From positions 1 through 64,000 of the forward strand of contig CAZACW010000002.1 of NCBI GenBank assembly GCA_964483785.1: a DNA stretch of 64,000 nt, written 5' to 3'. The notes under the pieces were generated by a model. That model was not told the DNA's origin and made no database searches. It saw only the letters and a list, made by a program, of their open reading frames with translations. Positions 58,730 to 64,000 of the stretch are shown one piece after another. The stretch comes from JABDGZ01 sp964483785. GTDB lineage: Bacteria; Omnitrophota; Gorgyraeia; Zapsychrales; Fredricksoniimonadaceae. The position numbers were made by a program, and so were the translations under genes. Numbering within the stretch: position 1 is the stretch's first letter; each line of letters starts with the position of its first letter.

Positions 58730-59934
58730 CAACAGCATTGGAAGTCAAATACGGCCTGCCGGCGACGGTGGTTTTTTGCAAGCACTGCGTGATGTCCAAC
58801 CAGCGGCCGACCTCGGCGGTGGAATTCAAGCACACGATCAACAGCCGCAAGAACACCCTGCATATCCATGAAGACGGGATATGTGATGCCTGCTCTTATG
58901 CAAAAGAGAAGCTTAAGATCGACTGGAAAAAGCGCGAGGAAGAGCTGCTGCGGCTGCTGGACAAATACCGCCGCAAGGATGGGCATTATGACTGCCTTGT
59001 GCCCGGCAGCGGCGGCAAGGACAGCGCCTATCAGGCCCATGTGCTCAAATACAAGTACGGGATGCATCCTTTGACCGTCACCTGGTCGCCCCTGATGTAT
59101 ACGGATTACGGCTATAAGAATTTCAGGAATTGGCTGGATATCGGCGGTTTTGACAATATCAGCTTTTACCGCAACGGCAAGGTGATGAAATTATTGACAA
59201 GGCTTGGCATCGAAAATCTTTTGCATCCTTTTCAGACCTTTATTTTGGGGCAGAAAAACCTGGGCCCCAAACTGGCTGCCCAATTCGGCATCCCGCTGGT
59301 GTTTTACGGGGAGTGCGAGGCTGAATACGGCAATCCCATTGCGGACAACACCCGCTCCTTGAGGGACAAATCCTACCATACCTTCAAAAACATCGATGAC
59401 GTTTACCTGGGAGGCATTTCCGTCAGGGAGTTGAAGGAGCGCCACCACATCGACATGGAAGAGCTGATGTGCTTTCTGCCGGCGGACGCGGCCCAGCTGG
59501 AAAAAGCGGCCGTGGAGGTCCATTATTTGGGCTATTACCTGAAATGGACGCCGGAGGAGGTCTATTATTATGCCGTGGAAAATACCGGATTCCAGGCGCG
59601 GCCTTTCCGGTCCCAGGGCACCTACAGCAAATACAACAGCATTGATGACAAAATCGATGATCTGCACTACTATACCTTATACATCAAATTTGGGCTTGGC
59701 CGGGCCACCTATGACGCTTCCCAGGAAATCCGCAACAACCACATCACCCGTGAAGAAGGGGTGGCCCTGGTCAAGAAATTCGACGGTGAATTTCCGGACA
59801 GATATTTCCGCGAGGTCATGGAGTATATCGGCATGAAGCCGGAAAAGTTCATGGAGCTCTGCGACCAGTTCCGCTCGCCGCATCTCTGGGAGCAGGTTGA
59901 CGGTCAATGGAAATTACGTTACACTGTTTGGTAA
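58726..59934 (+). CDS. N-acetyl-sugar amidotransferase (PseA/WbpG type)
   Basis: A 402-residue protein with an N-terminal zinc-like cysteine cluster (FCKHCVMSNQRP, CDACSYAKEK) and an ATP-pyrophosphatase P-loop in VPGSGGKDSAYQAHVLK. Members (WbpG, PseA, TIGR03573 type) convert an N-acetyl group of a sugar into an acetamidino group using ATP and ammonia from the HisH/HisF partners. Starts inside the hisH stop (ATGA). Predicts an amidinated legionaminic-type sugar in this glycan. Confidence 0.9.
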   Translation: MTTALEVKYGLPATVVFCKHCVMSNQRPTSAVEFKHTINSRKNTLHIHEDGICDACSYAKEKLKIDWKKREEELLRLLDKYRRKDGHYDCLVPGSGGKDSAYQAHVLKYKYGMHPLTVTWSPLMYTDYGYKNFRNWLDIGGFDNISFYRNGKVMKLLTRLGIENLLHPFQTFILGQKNLGPKLAAQFGIPLVFYGECEAEYGNPIADNTRSLRDKSYHTFKNIDDVYLGGISVRELKERHHIDMEELMCFLPADAAQLEKAAVEVHYLGYYLKWTPEEVYYYAVENTGFQARPFRSQGTYSKYNSIDDKIDDLHYYTLYIKFGLGRATYDASQEIRNNHITREEGVALVKKFDGEFPDRYFREVMEYIGMKPEKFMELCDQFRSPHLWEQVDGQWKLRYTVW

Positions 59935-59949
59935 GATGAGGAGGGGACC

Positions 59950-60123
59950 ATGGAAGAACAATTGCTTAAAGGTAATTTCAAGGTCAAACATCCCGTGAAG
60001 CAGAAGCCCAAGAAGGACGCTCCGACCTTTTTGGAAGAATACAAGAAAAAGGCCATGGGCTCGATCGGAGGCAGCATGGTCTACATGGAGCGCGGCCAGA
60101 TGACCTGGGACGGAGACCAATAG
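59950..60123 (+). CDS. Small hypothetical protein (57 aa)
   Basis: A 57-residue frame starting MEEQLLKGNFKVKHP, lysine-rich in its first half and ending MVYMERGQMTWDGDQ. A very strong Shine-Dalgarno (GAGGAGGGG) precedes it, and it lies 15 bp after the amidotransferase and 3 bp before the DUF115 gene, so it is probably translated. Not recognised; may be an accessory factor of the neighbouring enzymes. Confidence 0.6.
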   Translation: MEEQLLKGNFKVKHPVKQKPKKDAPTFLEEYKKKAMGSIGGSMVYMERGQMTWDGDQ

Positions 60124-60126
60124 CCC

Positions 60127-61149
60127 ATGAAAGCCCAGGCCGTTGGCCCTTTTGAGCGCGTTGTTGAAGAAATAGCCCAGGTGGGGTTCAAGCACCACCG
60201 CCAGACGCTGCTGGAGCATGCCCTTATCAACGCGCCGCAGGCTAAGCAATCCATCAAGGACCTGCCTGACTTAAAAGGCCCGAAGGCCCGATCAGCTATC
60301 GTCATCAGCGCCGGACCCAGCGTCCACCGTCAACACTCTTTAAAGCGCATCAAGGACTTAAACTATCCGGGCACGCTGATCTGTGTCGACGGAGCTTTTA
60401 TCGCGGCCTTGAAAGCCGGCCTCATCCCGGATTTTGTCATGGCCTTGGACCCCCATCGCCGCAGGCCGGTGCGCTGGTTCGGGGACCATGATTTTGAGAA
60501 AAATACGGCGGATGATGATTATTTTGCCCGCCAGGATTTGGACGTCGAATTTCGCAAAAATACCATCGCCCAGAACAAGCTCCACATTGAGCTGGTGAAT
60601 ACTTACGGCCCGAAAACCAAGGCCATTGTGGCTTCCTGCGCAGCGGCCAACGTCGTCGGGCGCATCCAAGAAAGCGGCATGGACGCCTACTGGTGGAACC
60701 CCTTGGTGGATGATCCGCACACCCCGGGAAGCATCACCCGCGCCATGTATGATATCAACCGCCTGCCCTGCCTGAATACCGGAGGCAATGTCGGCACCGC
60801 GGCCTGGGTCTTTGCGGATTCTTTCTTAAAAATCCCTGAGATCGCCCTGGTCGGCATGGATTTCGGCTATTACGGGGACCTGCCCTTCGAGAAGACCCAG
60901 ACCTTTTATGAGCTGCACCAGTATCTGCAGAACGCGGAATCCGTGGAGTCCTTGTTCGTGGAATATGACTTTCCGTTGACCGGCGAAACATTTTATACGG
61001 ACCCGACGTATTATTGGTACCGGAAAAATTTTCTGGAACTTTTTTTGCTGGCGCGCGGCCGCACGTATAATTGCACCGAAGGCGGCACCCTCTTTCATGA
61101 GAAGATGCCCTGCCTTTCCCTTGACGATTTTATCCAACGCCACCTTTAA
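60127..61149 (+). CDS. DUF115 / MptE-like (Maf-related) protein
   Basis: A 340-residue protein with the DUF115 core: AIVISAGPSVHRQH, TLICVDGAFIAALKAGLIPDFVMALDPH, NTGGNVGTAAWVFADSF and EIALVGMDFGYYG. The family covers MptE-like pyrophosphokinases and the Maf proteins that attach pseudaminic or legionaminic acid to flagellin. It is shorter than usual Maf proteins (about 600 residues). Within a legionaminic block it is a candidate transferase, but a nucleotide-sugar-modifying role cannot be excluded. Confidence 0.78.
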   Translation: MKAQAVGPFERVVEEIAQVGFKHHRQTLLEHALINAPQAKQSIKDLPDLKGPKARSAIVISAGPSVHRQHSLKRIKDLNYPGTLICVDGAFIAALKAGLIPDFVMALDPHRRRPVRWFGDHDFEKNTADDDYFARQDLDVEFRKNTIAQNKLHIELVNTYGPKTKAIVASCAAANVVGRIQESGMDAYWWNPLVDDPHTPGSITRAMYDINRLPCLNTGGNVGTAAWVFADSFLKIPEIALVGMDFGYYGDLPFEKTQTFYELHQYLQNAESVESLFVEYDFPLTGETFYTDPTYYWYRKNFLELFLLARGRTYNCTEGGTLFHEKMPCLSLDDFIQRHL

Positions 61150-61161
61150 CCCAGGGGACCC

Positions 61162-62745
61162 ATGGCCAAAATCCTGATGATCAATCCAGTGGTGAGGGAA
61201 GAAGACGATCCCAAGCATATCCCCTACGGCATTGCCCTGCTGGCGGCCATTGCCGTCGAAAAAGGGCATCTCGTCCAGATTTACGACGAGAACGCCTGGC
61301 GCAAAGGCCTGGAGGTGGTGGAGCAGGTCTGCCGGGCCGATGATTGGGACGTGATCGCCATCGGCGGATTGACGACAACCTACGGTTCCATCAAGAAAAT
61401 CCTTCAAATATGCCGCAAGGTCTGTCCCCAGGCCTTCATCGTGGCCGGCGGCGGATTCTTGACCAGCATGCCCAAGGAAATGCTCTCCTGGCTGCCGGAA
61501 ATCGATATCGGCATCATGGGAGAGGCTTTTGCCACATGGCCTGATATCCTTGAAAAGATAGACCGCAAGGACCTTGATTTCTCCAAGACCTTAGGGGTCT
61601 GTTTCCGCGCTCAAGACGGCAAGGTCACCATCACCAACGTGCGGTCCAATATCCATGACCTGGATGTCCTGCCGTATCCGGCCTGGGACCTGCTGCCCTT
61701 GGAGATATACTTTAAAAATTCCAGCACCACCTACTCCGAAGCCGGCTTTCTGGCCAAGCGGCGCATCGATGTGATGGGCTCCTTAGGCTGCAGCCTGATC
61801 TGCAAATTCTGCTGGCATTTGGGTACCACCGGCGACATGGTGGTGGAAAAAGACGAGAAGGGCGAGAATGATGTCCGTTTCACCTACGGCCGCAATATCC
61901 GCTATCACAGCCCGCGCTACATTGTCAACATGGTCAAGACCCTCAGGGACAAATACCAGGTGGATTTTGTCAGTTTTATCGATGAAAATTTGATGACTAT
62001 GGACGTGGCCAGCGGCCGCACCTGGCTTAAAGAACTGTGCGCCTTGTGGATCGAGGAAGGGCTGCAGCCGACGTCCCGGCGCGACGGTGTCCCGGACAAT
62101 GAGAACAAGGGGGGCGTGTTCTGGGCCGGGACCAGCCATGCCAGCCTTTCCAACAAGGAAATCCTGCAGATCATGTACAAGGCCGGCTGTTCCCATCTGG
62201 TCTACGGCATTGAGTCCTTTGATCCGGTGATCCTCAAAAATTTGGGCAAGGGCGTCAACCAAAACCATAATTTGAACGCCCCGCGGATCTGCATGGAAAC
62301 CGGCATCATCCCCATCCCCAACATCATCATTGGCTTCCCCCTGGAAACATTCCAAAGCGTGCGCACCACCATCGAATGCCTGATCAAACTGGGCATTCAC
62401 TGCAAGCCGCATTTTGCCACACCCTACCCAGGCTCCGAGTGGTATTATGCCTACAAGGAGTCGATCCTGGAGCAATACAACGGCGATCTGGAGAAGTTCA
62501 TCATGGACTTGGGCGATGCCTCCAAAATTTCAGCTGTGATTTCCCATCAATTCTCGCCCATGCAGCTTTTGGGCCTGCAGCAGATTGTGATGCAGCGGGA
62601 CCTGAGGCTGTTGGCATTGGCGGAAAAGCATTGGGGCAAGGCTGATGAGCTGGTGCGGCCCCTGGCCGTGCCCCGGGAGTCCTTCAACATTGTCAAGGCC
62701 AAGGTCAAGGCGCCGATGGAAGAAGAGACCAAGGCTTCCTTATAA
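61162..62745 (+). CDS. B12-binding radical SAM protein (second)
   Basis: A 527-residue enzyme: cobalamin-binding domain (about 1-150, YGIALLAAIAVEKGH, VAGGGFLTSMPKEML), then radical SAM core with cysteines in GSLGCSLICKFCWHLG, and SHLVYGIESFDPVILKNLGKG. Related in type to the enzyme at 26867-28939 but shorter. May methylate or otherwise modify the sugar or its carrier. Starts 12 bases after the DUF115 gene. Confidence 0.88.
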   Translation: MAKILMINPVVREEDDPKHIPYGIALLAAIAVEKGHLVQIYDENAWRKGLEVVEQVCRADDWDVIAIGGLTTTYGSIKKILQICRKVCPQAFIVAGGGFLTSMPKEMLSWLPEIDIGIMGEAFATWPDILEKIDRKDLDFSKTLGVCFRAQDGKVTITNVRSNIHDLDVLPYPAWDLLPLEIYFKNSSTTYSEAGFLAKRRIDVMGSLGCSLICKFCWHLGTTGDMVVEKDEKGENDVRFTYGRNIRYHSPRYIVNMVKTLRDKYQVDFVSFIDENLMTMDVASGRTWLKELCALWIEEGLQPTSRRDGVPDNENKGGVFWAGTSHASLSNKEILQIMYKAGCSHLVYGIESFDPVILKNLGKGVNQNHNLNAPRICMETGIIPIPNIIIGFPLETFQSVRTTIECLIKLGIHCKPHFATPYPGSEWYYAYKESILEQYNGDLEKFIMDLGDASKISAVISHQFSPMQLLGLQQIVMQRDLRLLALAEKHWGKADELVRPLAVPRESFNIVKAKVKAPMEEETKASL

Positions 62746-62754
62746 TTGTCGACC

Positions 62755-63690
62755 ATGAACATCGTGATCTTTGGTTTGGGTTCAATCGGCCGGCGCCATG
62801 CCGGGATTTTGCGCAAGCATTTTTCCCATGATCTGGCTGCCTTTCGCAGCCGCAGGTCAGGAGCCCGGCGCCCTGTGGCGGGGATCAGAGAAATCTATAC
62901 ATGGCAGGAGCTGGAAGCTTTCAGGCCTGATGCGGCCTTTATCACCAACCCGACGTATTTGCACATTCCAACCGCCCTGCGCTGCGCCGGCTTAGGCATG
63001 CACCTGTTCATTGAAAAACCTCTTTCCCACTCTCTGGAGGGGATCGCCCGGCTGGGCCGAATTTGCCGTCGCAAGAAACTGAGCTGTTATGTGGCCTACG
63101 GCCTGCGTTTTCATTCGGTGGTCCAGCGCCTGCGCCAAAAAATTAAGGGCAAAAAAATTGCGCATGTGCGCATCGTCTGCTCATCCTATCTGCCGGACTG
63201 GCGTCAGGGGCCGCAGGCCAGGCAGGCCTACTCAGGCAAGGCCAAGGAGGGAGGGGGCGTGCTCTTGGATCTGTCCCATGAATTCGATTATATCCGGTAT
63301 TTATTCGGTGATTTTAAGATCAGGTCCGGCGTCTTTGCCAGGGCCGGCAAGGTTTCTGTGGATGCTGAGGACTTTGCGGATGTGTTAATGACTGCGTCCC
63401 GCGCGCCGCACATCAATATGCATATCAATTATCTAAGCCGCAGTCAGGAACGGCGCATCGTGATTGACCATGATAAAGGCACCATCACCGCAGACTTGCT
63501 GCGCCAAACGCTGGAGATCAGGGAAGGCCGCAGGCTGAAGATTGAGCGGCTCAAAGGAAGCAGGGATGATTATTTGAAAAAACAGACGAGGTATTTTTTC
63601 GGCCATATCGGCCGGCCTGGCCTTATGAATGATTGGCAGGAAGCCGGGGATACCTTGGCCAAGATTTTAGAGTTCAAGCGCCATGCGTGA
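62755..63690 (+). CDS. Gfo/Idh/MocA-family oxidoreductase
   Basis: A 311-residue NAD(P)-dependent enzyme: IVIFGLGSIGRRHAGIL at the N-terminus, the EKP motif in LFIEKPLSHSLEG, and the C-terminal domain with EGGGVLLDLSHEFDYIRYLFG. Family members oxidise or reduce sugar hydroxyls. ATG at 62755 is preferred over the in-frame TTG at 62746. Its 3' end overlaps the last gene by 8 bp. In Campylobacter legionaminic loci a similar oxidoreductase is present; the step here is unproven. Confidence 0.87.
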   Translation: MNIVIFGLGSIGRRHAGILRKHFSHDLAAFRSRRSGARRPVAGIREIYTWQELEAFRPDAAFITNPTYLHIPTALRCAGLGMHLFIEKPLSHSLEGIARLGRICRRKKLSCYVAYGLRFHSVVQRLRQKIKGKKIAHVRIVCSSYLPDWRQGPQARQAYSGKAKEGGGVLLDLSHEFDYIRYLFGDFKIRSGVFARAGKVSVDAEDFADVLMTASRAPHINMHINYLSRSQERRIVIDHDKGTITADLLRQTLEIREGRRLKIERLKGSRDDYLKKQTRYFFGHIGRPGLMNDWQEAGDTLAKILEFKRHA

Positions 63691-64000
63691 AAAAATCCTT
63701 TTGACCATATGTGCCAGGAAGGGCTCAAAAGGGGTCAAGAACAAAAACATCAGGGACCTTTGCGGCCGGCCTTTGATCGCCCATTCCATCCGTCAGGCCT
63801 TGTCCTGGGGCAAGGCGGACAAGGTCATTTGCACGACGGATTCCGAGGCCATTGCCGCCATAGCCCGCCAATGCGGGGCCGAGGTGCCTTTTATGAGGCC
63901 GGCGCATTTGGCCACGGACTCCATCGGCAAGCTCCCTGTCCTGCAGCATGCCCTGCGCGAGACCGAGCGCCTGACCGGCGAACGGTTTGATGTTTTGCTG
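63683..64000 (+). CDS. legF: CMP-nonulosonate cytidylyltransferase (LegF/NeuA-like), 3'-truncated by window edge
   Basis: The first 106 residues of a cytidylyltransferase: ICARKGSKGVKNKNIRDLCGRP with the CTP-binding loop, LIAHSIRQAL and VICTTDSEAIAAIARQCGAEV. It would activate the nonulosonic acid made by LegI as CMP-sugar for transfer. About half of the protein lies outside the window, so choice between neuraminate, legionaminate and pseudaminate activity rests on neighbours. Confidence 0.85.
   Translation, partial: MREKILLTICARKGSKGVKNKNIRDLCGRPLIAHSIRQALSWGKADKVICTTDSEAIAAIARQCGAEVPFMRPAHLATDSIGKLPVLQHALRETERLTGERFDVLL

Overview
The window reads as a chromosomal segment of a Gram-negative (diderm) bacterium of roughly 55% GC. 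Lipoprotein N-acyltransferase (Lnt), an LpxL-type acyltransferase and a large surface-glycan locus imply an outer membrane with lipoproteins and LPS-like or capsular glycans. The combination of a wHTH regulator at the head of a glycan cluster, B12-binding radical SAM proteins, DUF3568 and many DegT aminotransferases resembles uncultured PVC-superphylum lineages such as Omnitrophota. That placement is an inference from gene content and no marker-gene phylogeny was run.

Region 1 (1-9.2 kb) is housekeeping: the 3' part of prfB, secA, lnt (apparently leaderless), a lone receiver protein, an LpxL-like acyltransferase, several small genes, a DUF3568 lipoprotein, and gap under its own promoter with a strong terminator. 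Region 2 (9.2-12.0 kb) is an AT-rich, probably transferred islet: a class II Fic protein preceded by three 49-bp tandem repeats, a TPR protein, a truncated small ORF and a MITE-like inverted-repeat element. Region 3 (12.0-18.8 kb) is a lipid/membrane operon: a MarR regulator with two near-identical 20-bp operators, an Aas-like acyltransferase/acyl-ACP synthetase, an alpha/beta hydrolase and two multi-span membrane proteins. Region 4 (18.8-19.9 kb) is a small toxin-antitoxin-like islet whose PIN toxin carries an in-frame stop. Region 5 (19.9-25.9 kb, minus strand) is a membrane glycosyltransferase gene followed by metF and metH.

Region 6 (26.3-64.0 kb, all plus strand) is a glycan biosynthesis locus that runs off the window. 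It opens with a wHTH regulator under a consensus promoter overlapped by a palindromic operator. It then encodes a B12 radical SAM protein, two NAD-sugar epimerases, a domain-swapped HldE-like protein, three DegT aminotransferases, a sugar kinase-like protein, a split transketolase, methyltransferases, a cupin and a SPASM radical SAM enzyme. A sulfation cassette follows (sulfotransferase, APS kinase, PAP phosphatase), then a glycosyltransferase and an ABC flippase. Last comes a nearly complete legionaminic-acid-type pathway (LegB, LegC, LegH-like, PtmE-like, LegI, LegG, partial LegF-like) with a HisF/HisH/PseA-type amidination trio, a DUF115 (Maf-like) protein and a second B12 radical SAM enzyme. 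Many genes overlap by 4-8 bp, so translation is probably coupled.

The most unusual non-coding content is a family of GC-rich palindromes in the intergenic gaps of the glycan locus, one with a compensatory base-pair change, and a 150-bp cloverleaf-like element closed by a perfect 21-bp stem. No rRNA, tRNA, CRISPR array, complete IS or replication origin was recognised.
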